Positions 16,477 to 24,954 of a DNA stretch of 64,000 nt are shown piece after piece. The translations under genes and the position numbers were made by a program. This stretch comes from a virus: the IMG/VR virus record IMGVR_UViG_3300031857_000057, positions 1-64,000 of that record, one strand, 5' to 3'. Under the pieces are notes generated by a model. That model made no database searches and had not been told where the DNA came from. It saw only the letters and a program-made list of their open reading frames with translations. Position 1 is the first letter of the stretch. Each line of letters opens with the position of its first letter.

Positions 16477-18507
16477 ATGTCAGATATTTTTTCGTTCCGT
16501 CTTGTAGATGATTTTATTGCTAAATATAAGGATGTAGAGCCACCATTTGGATTTTCTGATGCTGGCAATAACTCCCTTGGAGAAATAACATTTATTAGGA
16601 CATATTCAAGAGTAAAAGAAGACGGAACTAAAGAACGCTGGCATGAAGTCTGTCGTCGTGTTATTGAGGGTATGTATTCAGTACAAAAAAATCACGCTAA
16701 AGAAAACCGCCTACCCTGGAATGATAATAAAGCACAAAAATCTGCTCAAGAGGCATTTGATCGTATGTTTAATCTTAAGTGGACCCCTCCTGGGCGTGGC
16801 ATGTGGGCATTTGGTACCCCAATGACTATGGAAAAGCGCAACTCCGCTGCTCTTCAAAACTGTGCAATGGTATCCACAAAAGATCTTGACAAGAATGATC
16901 CAGGAGCATTGTTTGCCTGGGTAATGGATGCATTAATGTTGGGTATTGGGGTAGGGTTTGATACCGTTGGAGCAGACAAGGATTTTCCTATTTACAGTCC
17001 AACAGAGCCAGCATTTATATATGAGATTCCAGATACTCGTGAAGGATGGGTAGACTCTGTAAGAATGTTACTTAATTCTTACCTAAGACCAAATCAAGCA
17101 ATTCAAGAATTTAACTATGATCTCATACGACCTCTAGGAGCACCCATTAAAGGCTTTGGAGGCGTTGCTAGCGGTCCACAACCACTTATTGATCTACACA
17201 ACCGTATCCGCACAGTCATTGGCTGTAGGGCAGGAGAAAAGCTAGACTCTCGTGCAATTGTTGATATTGTAAACCTTATTGGAACTTGTGTTGTTTCTGG
17301 TAATGTTCGTCGTTCCGCAACCCTTGCTCTTGGTGCTGCTGGAGATGAAGATTTTATTAATCTTAAAAATGGTGAAGTATTTCCAGAACGAAATTCATTT
17401 GATCCAAAAAATCCAGGTTGGGCATGGATGAGTAATAACTCTATCTCTGCAAATGTAGGAACAAAGTATGAAGACTATGTAGATCTTATTGCAAACAATG
17501 GAGAGCCAGGATTTATTTGGTTGGATGTTGCTCGTAATTTTGGTCGTCTTGCAGATCCAGCAGATGGAAAAGATTATCGTGTTATGGGATTCAATCCATG
17601 TGCTGAACAACCACTAGAGTCCTACGAGCTTTGTACATTAGTTGAGGTTCATCTAAATAGGCATGATACAAAAGAAGATTTCTTGCGTACATTGAAGTTT
17701 GCATATCTTTATGGAAAAAGTGTAACACTTATTCCAACACATTGGCCAACAACAAACGGCATTATGCAAAGAAATCGTCGTATTGGAACATCCCTTACTG
17801 GGATTGCTTCATTTGCAGATAAGAAGGGTTTGCCAGCAGTTCGTGATTGGATGGACGAAGGCTACAAGACTATTCGTAAATATGATCATTCATATTCTGA
17901 GTGGCTTTGTGTTCGTGAATCAATTCGTGTTACAACCGTAAAGCCGTCTGGTTCTGTGTCAATTCTTTCTGGGGCTACCCCAGGAGTTCACTGGGCTCCA
18001 GGTGGAGATTACTTCCTTCGTGCTATCCGTTTTGGTGATACTGACCCAATGCTACATCTTTTCAAAGCTGCAGGGTATAAGATTGAAAAAGATCTAGTAT
18101 CAGCAAATACACAAGTAGTATATTTCCCAGTACATTCTGGACATCCACGATCTGAAAAAGATGTAACATTATTTGAGAAGATTGCACTTGCTGCTACTGC
18201 TCAAAAATATTGGTCAGATAATGGTGTTTCTGTTACCCTTTCATTTGATAAGGATACTGAAACTAAGCACATTGCTCCTGCCCTTCATATGTATGAAGGT
18301 CAGCTAAAGGCAGTATCATTTTTACCAATGGGCAATACAGTTTATCCACAGCAACCATATACTCAGATTACTAAGGATGAATATAACTCGTATATTGGCA
18401 AGATTAAGAAGATTAATTGGTCTGCTATTTACGATGGCGTAGATAATCTTGATTCTGTTGGAGAGGCTTATTGCACTACGGATAGCTGTGAGATAAAAAT
18501 TGGATAA
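16477..18507 (+). CDS. nrdJ: Ribonucleoside-triphosphate reductase, class II (adenosylcobalamin-dependent, monomeric)
   Basis: 676 residues, ribosome site CGAAAGG. It reduces ribonucleoside triphosphates to deoxy forms for phage DNA synthesis. By comparison with the Lactobacillus leichmannii enzyme, the redox pair is C129 (LQNCAMVST) and C386, the thiyl-radical residue is C375 in NPCAEQ with E377 beside it, and the C-terminal shuttle pair is C666 and C671 in CTTDSC. The 11-residue spacing C375-C386 equals that in the reference enzyme. All catalytic residues are intact. Being monomeric and B12-dependent it needs no partner subunit but depends on host cobalamin. It is not grouped with the replication genes but stands alone between fibres and portal. 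Confidence 0.95.
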   Translation: MSDIFSFRLVDDFIAKYKDVEPPFGFSDAGNNSLGEITFIRTYSRVKEDGTKERWHEVCRRVIEGMYSVQKNHAKENRLPWNDNKAQKSAQEAFDRMFNLKWTPPGRGMWAFGTPMTMEKRNSAALQNCAMVSTKDLDKNDPGALFAWVMDALMLGIGVGFDTVGADKDFPIYSPTEPAFIYEIPDTREGWVDSVRMLLNSYLRPNQAIQEFNYDLIRPLGAPIKGFGGVASGPQPLIDLHNRIRTVIGCRAGEKLDSRAIVDIVNLIGTCVVSGNVRRSATLALGAAGDEDFINLKNGEVFPERNSFDPKNPGWAWMSNNSISANVGTKYEDYVDLIANNGEPGFIWLDVARNFGRLADPADGKDYRVMGFNPCAEQPLESYELCTLVEVHLNRHDTKEDFLRTLKFAYLYGKSVTLIPTHWPTTNGIMQRNRRIGTSLTGIASFADKKGLPAVRDWMDEGYKTIRKYDHSYSEWLCVRESIRVTTVKPSGSVSILSGATPGVHWAPGGDYFLRAIRFGDTDPMLHLFKAAGYKIEKDLVSANTQVVYFPVHSGHPRSEKDVTLFEKIALAATAQKYWSDNGVSVTLSFDKDTETKHIAPALHMYEGQLKAVSFLPMGNTVYPQQPYTQITKDEYNSYIGKIKKINWSAIYDGVDNLDSVGEAYCTTDSCEIKIG

Positions 18508-18530
18508 AGTGGTTTTGTCAAGTACAAAAT

Positions 18531-18549
18531 TGCTATAATCTGGTATACT
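18531..18549 (+). promoter_or_regulatory. Tandem extended -10 elements before the portal operon
   Basis: TGCTATAAT (18531-18539) and TGGTATACT (18541-18549) lie one base apart. The second ends seven bases before the ATG at 18557, predicting a leaderless mRNA; the first would start transcription some 10 bases earlier. Confidence 0.66.
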
Positions 18550-18556
18550 TATGGTT

Positions 18557-18967
18557 ATGAGTAAGAACATTAATCCTTTAATTAATCCAAAAACTGGTAA
18601 GCCAATTGTAAGCAATGTGCGTCGCCAGGTTATTGAAAAGAAATATAACTGGGGCTTATACGTTTACAAAAAATCTAATGGTAAGTGGTTTACTGATGGA
18701 GAAGGAAATGTTTTAAACATACCTGCTGTCCGTGGAGATCTTACTAAAATTGCAGAGCTTAAACAAGCAGCAAAATATTATGGTGATGAGGGCGACGGCG
18801 AGGCAATATTTGTGCCAGGATTAACTCGTATCTCTGAAGAAGAGCATACGGAGCAAATGGATAGATTTAAAAATGGATTGCTTCCATCAATGAATGACTT
18901 AGGCGCAATTCATGCTGCACAACAAACTTTAAAAGCTCATGGAAGAGATGCATACGAAAATGGATAA
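18557..18967 (+). CDS. Conserved hypothetical protein upstream of portal
   Basis: 136 residues from the ATG at 18557, favoured over an ATG at 18551 because it fits the leaderless spacing. Not recognised. Contains NWGLYVYKKSNGKWFTDGEGN and a later VPGLTRISEEEHTEQMDRFKNGLLPSMND segment, mostly hydrophilic. It overlaps the portal gene by 8 bases, so it is probably a head-assembly or packaging-related protein made with the portal; that is inference from position. Confidence 0.7.
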   Translation: MSKNINPLINPKTGKPIVSNVRRQVIEKKYNWGLYVYKKSNGKWFTDGEGNVLNIPAVRGDLTKIAELKQAAKYYGDEGDGEAIFVPGLTRISEEEHTEQMDRFKNGLLPSMNDLGAIHAAQQTLKAHGRDAYENG

Positions 18968-20564
18968 CAAATACGATTTTATTCAGGCTTCATTAAATAC
19001 TCAGCAAGCAGATGAAAATTTGTTTAAAGATTATGATCCATTTAACAAGTCATGGGACACACTAAAAGATTATTCTGGTATTGATCAAAACTTTAAAAGA
19101 CGCACCACCCGTAATCTAAATAAGTATGTTGCAACAGATAGCAAACAATATTTAGATTCAGCTGGAGCAATTCCTGCAGGACAAAATGCAGAGTCAAAGG
19201 CTATTAATCCTGGAACGGTATATAGAAATGGATACGGGCTATTTGATGTAATTACACCACCATACAATATGTACGAACTTGCTAACTTTTATGATACATC
19301 TTTTGCTAACCATGCAGCAATTGATGCAAAGGTTCAAAATATAGTGGGCTTAGGATATCGTTTTGAAATTACAGATCGCACAATGCTTAATTTTGAAATG
19401 ACAGAAGATGAGGGCAAGGTTGAAAGAGCAAGAGGTCGTATTGAACGAGGCAAGATTTCTATGCGTGATTGGCTAGAATCACTTAATGATGATGAAAGCT
19501 TTGTTTCAATTATGACAAAGGTTTATACTGATGTTGAGGCTACGGGTAATGGATTTATTGAGGTAGGGCGAACTACTGCTGGAGATATTGGCTATATAGG
19601 ACATATTCCAGCAACTACCGTTCGTGTTCGCAGACTACGTGATGGATTCTTACAAATTATTGGTCAAAAGGTTGTTTATTTTAGAAACTTTGGTGCAAAA
19701 AATCAAAATCCAGTAACGGAAGATCGTAGACCCAACGAAATTATTCACATCAAATCTTATTCACCATTAAACACATTCTATGGTATTCCAGACATTATTT
19801 CTGCATTACCATCATTGATTGGAGATCAGCTTGCATCACAGTACAACATTGATTACTTCCAAAACAAGGCGGTACCAAGATACGTTATTGTAACTAAGGG
19901 AGCAAAGCTTTCTGGTGATGCAGAAGATAAGATGTTTAGATTTTTACAAACTGGTCTCAAGGGGCAAAACCATAGAACACTCTATATTCCACTTCCTGGA
20001 GACACCGAAAATAATAAGGTTGAGTTTAAGATGGAACCAATTGAAAGTGGTGTTCAAGAGGGTTCCTTCAAGGAGTACCGAAAACAAAATCGTGATGATA
20101 TTTTAATTGCACATCAGGTTCCTATTTCAAAATTGGGCGGTAGTGATTCAGCAGCAATAGCAGCAGCATTAGCACAAGATCGTACCTTTAAAGAACAAGT
20201 ATCTCGTCCAGCACAAAGAGATCTTGAAAAAATTGTTAATAAGATTATTAAAGAAAAGACTGATATTTTAGAGCTTAGATTTAATGAGCTTACCCTTACT
20301 GATGAAATTGCACAATCTCAGATTATTGAGCGCTATGTAAAGACTCAGGTTATGACTCCAAATGAGGCTCGTGAAAAGCTAGATCTTCCTCAAAGAGCAG
20401 ACGGGGATGAACCATTTGTAATGAGTCCAAGACAGGCAACCGATGCGGCTGCAAATTCTGCAAGAAATAGAGCAAGGGATTCTGAGCGAACAAATAATAA
20501 CTCAGACTCCTCATCCACAATTTCTGGAAGAAATCCACAGGGTGAAGGGCGTTCATCCACATAG
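18960..20564 (+). CDS. Portal protein (HK97/PBSX type)
   Basis: 534 residues from ATG 18960; an in-frame ATG at 18939 is possible. Portal-type blocks seen are ANFYDTSFANHAAIDAKV near 110, GNGFIEVGRT, NEIIHIKSYSPLNTFYGIPD, and DYFQNKAVPRYVIV, ending in ISKLGGSDSAAIAAALAQD and a polar tail. This is the pattern of PF04860 portals. Twelve copies form the ring at the capsid vertex through which DNA passes and to which connectors bind. Its gene is followed by protease and capsid as usual, but the terminase genes are 37 kb away. Confidence 0.9.
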   Translation: MDNKYDFIQASLNTQQADENLFKDYDPFNKSWDTLKDYSGIDQNFKRRTTRNLNKYVATDSKQYLDSAGAIPAGQNAESKAINPGTVYRNGYGLFDVITPPYNMYELANFYDTSFANHAAIDAKVQNIVGLGYRFEITDRTMLNFEMTEDEGKVERARGRIERGKISMRDWLESLNDDESFVSIMTKVYTDVEATGNGFIEVGRTTAGDIGYIGHIPATTVRVRRLRDGFLQIIGQKVVYFRNFGAKNQNPVTEDRRPNEIIHIKSYSPLNTFYGIPDIISALPSLIGDQLASQYNIDYFQNKAVPRYVIVTKGAKLSGDAEDKMFRFLQTGLKGQNHRTLYIPLPGDTENNKVEFKMEPIESGVQEGSFKEYRKQNRDDILIAHQVPISKLGGSDSAAIAAALAQDRTFKEQVSRPAQRDLEKIVNKIIKEKTDILELRFNELTLTDEIAQSQIIERYVKTQVMTPNEAREKLDLPQRADGDEPFVMSPRQATDAAANSARNRARDSERTNNNSDSSSTISGRNPQGEGRSST

Positions 20565-20587
20565 TATCCACATATTGGATAAAATGT

Positions 20588-20596
20588 TGGTATAAT
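20588..20596 (+). promoter_or_regulatory. Extended -10 promoter, near-leaderless start of 20606
   Basis: TGGTATAAT ends nine bases before the ATG at 20606 and no Shine-Dalgarno sequence is present. The mRNA would have at most a few leader bases. Confidence 0.66.
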
Positions 20597-20605
20597 TGTT
20601 CTGCA

Positions 20606-21919
20606 ATGATTATTAATAAGGCCCATTGGGTCACCGACGGCAACAGTGTTCGTTTTTCAATGCCTATTGGCAAGGTTGATCAAGAGCGTCGTACAGTTTC
20701 TGGTTTTGCTACACTTGATAATATTGATAGGCAAAACGATATTGTAACCACAGAAGCAAGTTTAGCAGCATTTAAAAAGTTTCGTGGAAACCTTCGTGAG
20801 ATGCATGGACCAAATGCAGTTGGTAAGGTTGTTTCTTTTAAAGAAGATCGTTATTTTGATCCAAACACTAAAAAGTTTTATAGCGGAGTTTATGTATCTG
20901 CATATGTCTCAAAGGGTGCACAAGATACTTGGGAGAAAGTTCTTGATGGAACTCTAACTGGTTTTTCAATTGGCGGTAGCATACAAAAGTCTGACGACTC
21001 TTATAACGAAGAACTTGATAAGTCAGTTAGAATTATTAAAGAATATGAATTACATGAGCTTTCACTTGTTGATAGTCCAGCAAATCAATTTGCAAATGTT
21101 ATATCAATTGAAAAAGGCGAGTTGGGTGGATATCTAGCAAAGGCAGTTGTTGATAATGTTTATTGGTGCAAAGATGATGACATTGTTAGACTTTCTGATG
21201 GATTAGAAGAGTCTTGCCCATCTTGCACAGCAACAATGAAAAACATTGGCTTTGTTGAAAAAAGTGAAGACAATATAGAAACAGTAAAGTTCTTAGTTGA
21301 TAGTGCAAAAGGCATTAGAACAATTAAGATGAAAAAGGAGGAAAATCCTATGACAGAAGAAACAATGGCTGTTGAAGAGACTCTAGAAAAGTCTGATACA
21401 GCAGTAGTTGAAAATGTTGAGGTTGCTCCAGAAGCTACAACAGAAGCAGTTGCTGAAGTTGTTGCTGAGGCTCCAGTGCTTGAAAAAGCAGACGAGCCAG
21501 TGGCAGAGATAGTTGCTGAAGAAGTTGCTCCAGCTGCTGATTCTGTAGTAGAAAAATCAGTTGATGCAGTTGTTGATACAACAGCAGAAATTGCAAAGTC
21601 TGTTGCAGAAATTAATGAATCTCTTACTAATGCCTTGAGCAATCTTGCTGAAACAGTTAAGTCTATGCAGGCTAACGTTGAAGCAATTACAAAGTCCCTT
21701 GAAACCGTTACAGGCGAAGTTAAGTCTGTAGCAAGTGAGGTTAGCCAAGTAAAGGGTACTTTTAATGAGTTTGGAAAGCGTGTAGATATGGTTGAAAAAG
21801 ATACAGCTTTCCGCAAGTCTGGCGATCTAGGCGAGATCGTACAGGAATTGGCTGAAAAGCCAGTTCAAAAATCCCTATGGGGCGGTCGTTTCCTCACAAA
21901 TACCGACCTATTTAAATAA
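20606..21919 (+). CDS. Prohead protease (XkdF-like, S78_2) fused to scaffold domain
   Basis: 437 residues. Residues 1-170 are an XkdF-like prohead serine protease: candidate triad H67 in REMHGPN, S121 in TGFSIGG, E151 in YELHELSLVDSPAN. Residues 185-210 hold a possible zinc ribbon (C188, C204, C207). From 249 on the protein is acidic and helical with heptad-rich coiled coil (about 330-400), as expected of a scaffold. An internal start at 21350 would make the scaffold alone. This is the phage lambda C/Nu3 and HK97 delta-domain theme: protease and scaffold in one frame, later degraded as the capsid matures. Confidence 0.87.
   Translation: MIINKAHWVTDGNSVRFSMPIGKVDQERRTVSGFATLDNIDRQNDIVTTEASLAAFKKFRGNLREMHGPNAVGKVVSFKEDRYFDPNTKKFYSGVYVSAYVSKGAQDTWEKVLDGTLTGFSIGGSIQKSDDSYNEELDKSVRIIKEYELHELSLVDSPANQFANVISIEKGELGGYLAKAVVDNVYWCKDDDIVRLSDGLEESCPSCTATMKNIGFVEKSEDNIETVKFLVDSAKGIRTIKMKKEENPMTEETMAVEETLEKSDTAVVENVEVAPEATTEAVAEVVAEAPVLEKADEPVAEIVAEEVAPAADSVVEKSVDAVVDTTAEIAKSVAEINESLTNALSNLAETVKSMQANVEAITKSLETVTGEVKSVASEVSQVKGTFNEFGKRVDMVEKDTAFRKSGDLGEIVQELAEKPVQKSLWGGRFLTNTDLFK
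21350..21919 (+). CDS. Capsid scaffold from an internal in-frame start
   Basis: 189 residues, in frame with the protease gene and identical to its C-terminal part. AAGGAGG at 21335-21341 lies eight bases before the ATG at 21350 (residue 249 of the long product), one of the strongest ribosome sites in the window and without purpose unless translation begins here. The product is acidic, Ala/Glu/Val-rich, then a coiled coil. It would be made in excess over the protease, as Nu3 is over gpC in phage lambda. Expression is predicted, not shown. Confidence 0.75.
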   Translation: MTEETMAVEETLEKSDTAVVENVEVAPEATTEAVAEVVAEAPVLEKADEPVAEIVAEEVAPAADSVVEKSVDAVVDTTAEIAKSVAEINESLTNALSNLAETVKSMQANVEAITKSLETVTGEVKSVASEVSQVKGTFNEFGKRVDMVEKDTAFRKSGDLGEIVQELAEKPVQKSLWGGRFLTNTDLFK

Positions 21920-21949
21920 TAAGTACAAATTCACTAGGAGGTGAACAAT

Positions 21950-23083
21950 ATGTCGGAACAAGATATCGTAAAGAATTACCCAGGAACAACTGAGGCTCAC
22001 AATCATGACGGACAAGGTGCATTTGCATCTGGTGGTGTCGGAGGTGCTACAGCAACAGGTCCTGATGGTAACCTTTCTCCAGCAGCGTCTCTTGGTAACA
22101 TTTCTCAGGCCACTTTCGGGTCAACAGAAGGTATCAACGCTGTAAATCCAACTGGTACGCCAGGTGGTATCCTTGCCCCTGAGCAAGCTCGTCGCTTCAT
22201 TGACTATGTGTGGGATGCAACAGTTCTCGCCAAAGATGGACGCAGAGTTACTATGCGGGCAAATACCATGGAAATTGAGAAGGTAAATGTTGGTGAGCGT
22301 GTTATCCGTGCAGCAGCCCAGGCTGACAGCACATACACAAACGCTGGCGCAACCTTCACAAAGGTAGAGCTCACAACCAAGAAGATTCGTCTTGATTGGG
22401 AAGTCTCAACAGAGTCGCTTGAAGACAATATTGAAGGAGGTGCGTTGGAAGATCATCTCGTTCGCTTGATGACCAATGCATTTGCTAATGATATTGAAGA
22501 TCTCGCTATCAATGGCGATGGTTCCACAGGCAACTTCCTTTCAATCATGGAAGGTTTCGTACACAAGGTTACAGATGGTAGCGATGCTCACGAAGCACTC
22601 GTTACAGTAAGCAACGATGACTGGACTCCAGTTGTCATGCAGGATATCATCCTCGCAATGCCACGTAAGTATCGTGCAATTAAGAGCAATCTTAAGTTCT
22701 ATGCAGGTACTGATGCATTCCAGGGTATCGTTCGCAATAACGGTACACTTGCTGATGCAATTGCTGAAGCATTCGCTGGTACACCAGCAGGTGCTAACCC
22801 ACAGCGTCAAGCATATCTTGATGGTGCAGGGCAGACATTCGGCAATGCACGTACTACCCGTGTTCTCGGTGTAGATGTTATGGAAGTTCCTTACTACCCA
22901 GCAGATTATGTTGATTTGACATTCCCTGCTAACCGTGTTTGGGGTTTCCAGCGAGACATCACCGTTAACCGTGAGTACAAGCCAAAGAAGGATACAGTTG
23001 AGTACACAGTATTCGTCCGATTTGGTCTGCAATGGGAAGAGCTTGATGCAGTTGCGTTCGCAGATGCAGCATCTGATTCCTAA
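21950..23083 (+). CDS. Major capsid protein (HK97 fold)
   Basis: 377 residues from ATG 21950, eight bases after AGGAGG (21936-21941); a GTG at 21941 overlaps that site and is rejected. Features: a Gly/Ala-rich N-arm of about 70 residues, the RRFIDYVWDATVLAKDGRRVTM stretch in two halves around residue 90, an E-loop region around 120-150 with FTKVELTTKKIRLDW, and a beta C-terminus with EYTVFVRFGLQWEELDAVAF. This is the pattern of HK97-fold coat proteins. Arginine is coded almost only by CGN and C-ending codons are common, unlike most neighbours, which fits very high expression. Confidence 0.9.
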   Translation: MSEQDIVKNYPGTTEAHNHDGQGAFASGGVGGATATGPDGNLSPAASLGNISQATFGSTEGINAVNPTGTPGGILAPEQARRFIDYVWDATVLAKDGRRVTMRANTMEIEKVNVGERVIRAAAQADSTYTNAGATFTKVELTTKKIRLDWEVSTESLEDNIEGGALEDHLVRLMTNAFANDIEDLAINGDGSTGNFLSIMEGFVHKVTDGSDAHEALVTVSNDDWTPVVMQDIILAMPRKYRAIKSNLKFYAGTDAFQGIVRNNGTLADAIAEAFAGTPAGANPQRQAYLDGAGQTFGNARTTRVLGVDVMEVPYYPADYVDLTFPANRVWGFQRDITVNREYKPKKDTVEYTVFVRFGLQWEELDAVAFADAASDS

Positions 23084-23100
23084 TAAAAACTGAATAAATG

Positions 23101-23138
23101 AAAGAGGAGGGTAGCGTAAAAACTACCCTCCTTCTTCA
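23101..23138 (+). terminator. Intrinsic terminator after the capsid gene
   Basis: GGAGGGTAG (23106-23114) pairs with CTACCCTCC (23123-23131) across 8 bases and is followed by TTCTTC. Strong stem with a modest U tract. Confidence 0.85.
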
Positions 23139-23142
23139 CATT

Positions 23143-23157
23143 CTGCTATAATAGCAG
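23143..23157 (+). promoter_or_regulatory. Extended -10 promoter within a 15-bp palindrome
   Basis: TGCTATAAT (23144-23152) is the core of a perfect palindrome, CTGCTAT-A-ATAGCAG. It starts the connector operon, whose first ATG at 23169 follows GGAGG. The symmetry may be an operator for a dimeric regulator or may be chance. Confidence 0.63.
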
Positions 23158-23168
23158 TGGAGGATAAT

Positions 23169-23528
23169 ATGTCAGCACAACTAATAGAAGATTTAAAAAA
23201 GAAAACAGTTCCAGAATTAAAATCATATGCTAAGAAAAATAACATAGATTTGTTTGGTGTTAGTACTAAAAATGAAATACTTGAGGTTATTTTTTCTTTT
23301 ATTCCAACTGAAGCTCAAATTAAAATGAAAAAACAAGATAAAGAAAATGCCAAGGGAGATAAGATAGCTATATTTTCATCTCGCAATCTTTTTTGGAATG
23401 GGGTAGGCGAATTAAACCAAGGATATACTATACTACCAAAGGAGATATCTGAAAAGTGGCTTTCTCATAAAGCTGTTCGTGTAGCAACAGCAGATGAGGT
23501 AGCAAAACACTATAAGATTAAAAAATAA
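23169..23528 (+). CDS. Head-region protein with SAP/Rho-N-like N-terminus
   Basis: 119 residues from ATG 23169, five bases after GGAGG; an upstream GTG at 23157 overlaps the site. The N-terminal 40 residues (LKKKTVPELKSYAKKNNIDL, then TKNEILEVIF) form the helix-extended-helix of SAP or Rho-N-like domains, which bind nucleic acid or simply pack in assemblies. The C-terminal half (WNGVGELNQGYTILP and on) resembles small head or connector proteins. Such proteins are common between capsid and connector genes. Function is inferred from position only. Confidence 0.7.
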   Translation: MSAQLIEDLKKKTVPELKSYAKKNNIDLFGVSTKNEILEVIFSFIPTEAQIKMKKQDKENAKGDKIAIFSSRNLFWNGVGELNQGYTILPKEISEKWLSHKAVRVATADEVAKHYKIKK

Positions 23529-24499
23529 TGGAAATATTAAGAAAGCCGCCATATCCACTTTCAATATCTTATTCTGTAAATTTTCCAGAAGCAGACTACA
23601 AGCTTTTTATTAAAGACAAAGCTAGAGATATAATTTTATTAGAAGAAGTGGTCACAAGTACAGAAGATTCAAAAATAGAATATGATCTTACCGAGTATTT
23701 TAGTAAATATGACGATTCTTATGAACTATCTATTTATGAATATCCAGAGTCTGAATTAGGCGATATTGTTGTAGAGGACAACCTTGAAATTTTGAGGCCA
23801 TACGTTGATGTTTCCACTATGGCAACTACTGCAAGCGAAATAGCAGAATATGATGGATACGAGAAAATTGCAAGAACTATCATTGATTCAATTGTTGGCG
23901 GATTTTATTATTATACAGATTACGTTGAAACTGTTGGTCAGGGTACAGATTATATGCCGCTTTGGAATCGTACATACAAGATATTAAAAGTTTATGAAAA
24001 TTCTGTTTTGGTTTATGATACATCAAATACAGAAGATGGTCCTGCACTTGCAGACTGGAATTATTTAATTACTAAAGATAAAAGTGCCATAACAAAAGAT
24101 CCAGTTTCTGCCATAGATGGATTCAATAGATCAGAGCAGCAGCCTCCAAATATAATGGTTGCTCCATCAGATTCTTATGCATTGTTTGATACAGAAGATA
24201 GCGGCAACATATACACCATATCCCCTGGAGTAGCTTTTCCAAAAGGATATGATTATATATTTTTGCTAGAGCAAGGGTATAAGGTTGTTCCAAACGATAT
24301 TAAAGATGCAACACTAATGTTAATGGATGATATAAAGTGTGGAAAACTTGACTATTACAAGAGATATATACTTAATTATTCAACAGATCAATTTAGAATT
24401 CAAATTGATAAATCGGCATTAGAAGGAACAGGAAATATTTTAGTTGATAAAATATTGGATAAATATAAAGTCAACATAACAAAACTTGGAGTTTTATAG
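23528..24499 (+). CDS. Head-tail connector region protein
   Basis: 323 residues, TAATG overlap with the preceding gene. The N-terminal 90 residues are an Ig-like beta domain (YPLSISYSVNFPEADYKLF); the C-terminal 80 residues contain KVVPNDIKDATLMLMDDIKCG, a helical pattern like that of gp6-type adaptor proteins that sit under the portal. I did not recognise the middle part, which has many tyrosine and aspartate residues. Order after the capsid gene fits an adaptor. Confidence in the gene is high, in the role moderate. Confidence 0.75.
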   Translation: MEILRKPPYPLSISYSVNFPEADYKLFIKDKARDIILLEEVVTSTEDSKIEYDLTEYFSKYDDSYELSIYEYPESELGDIVVEDNLEILRPYVDVSTMATTASEIAEYDGYEKIARTIIDSIVGGFYYYTDYVETVGQGTDYMPLWNRTYKILKVYENSVLVYDTSNTEDGPALADWNYLITKDKSAITKDPVSAIDGFNRSEQQPPNIMVAPSDSYALFDTEDSGNIYTISPGVAFPKGYDYIFLLEQGYKVVPNDIKDATLMLMDDIKCGKLDYYKRYILNYSTDQFRIQIDKSALEGTGNILVDKILDKYKVNITKLGVL

Positions 24500-24954
24500 T
24501 GGTAATTAATACATGTAACACTCCAGATTTTTTGTATCCCTTAAAAGCAGATATATATTATCCAATAGTTGAGCAGGGCGCATATGGCAATGTTCAAAAA
24601 ACATGGGTTGTTGATAGAACTATAATCTGTAACTTTGCACCAGCTGGAACCGCTTGGGGAGAAGAAGTAAAACCAAATCCTATGATTAATATGGAAATGA
24701 TTCTTTTGGGTAGAGTAAAAGATGATTTAAGAATTAGTGAATCTAGCTCAAAAGATTCAATAGTAAATATTATTATTACAAATATAAGAACAAGAAATGA
24801 TCAACCAATATATATTGAAACTGCTGGCCCAAGATCTGGAAGATCAACTTTATTTGAAATTGCATCAAATGAACCAATCATCAATCCATTTGGAGAAGTT
24901 GATTATTATAAGGTAGTAATTCGTAGATCAGAAAATCAGGCATCAGATCTATGA
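24499..24954 (+). CDS. Probable head-closure protein
   Basis: 151 residues from a GTG that shares a base with the previous stop. Beta-rich: ADIYYPIVEQGAYGNVQKTW, then CNFAPAGTAWGEEV, MEMILLGRVKDDLR, and a C-terminal YYKVVIRRSENQ. This resembles head-closure (stopper) proteins of siphoviruses, whose barrel plugs the connector. It sits in the expected place between adaptor and neck genes and overlaps the next gene by ATGA. Confidence 0.72.
   Translation: MVINTCNTPDFLYPLKADIYYPIVEQGAYGNVQKTWVVDRTIICNFAPAGTAWGEEVKPNPMINMEMILLGRVKDDLRISESSSKDSIVNIIITNIRTRNDQPIYIETAGPRSGRSTLFEIASNEPIINPFGEVDYYKVVIRRSENQASDL

Noticed and set aside
21160-21816. Long antisense open frame opposite the protease/scaffold gene
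   Set aside because: It is a by-product of the Ala/Val/Glu-rich coding strand, has no ribosome site, and its translation is low in complexity.
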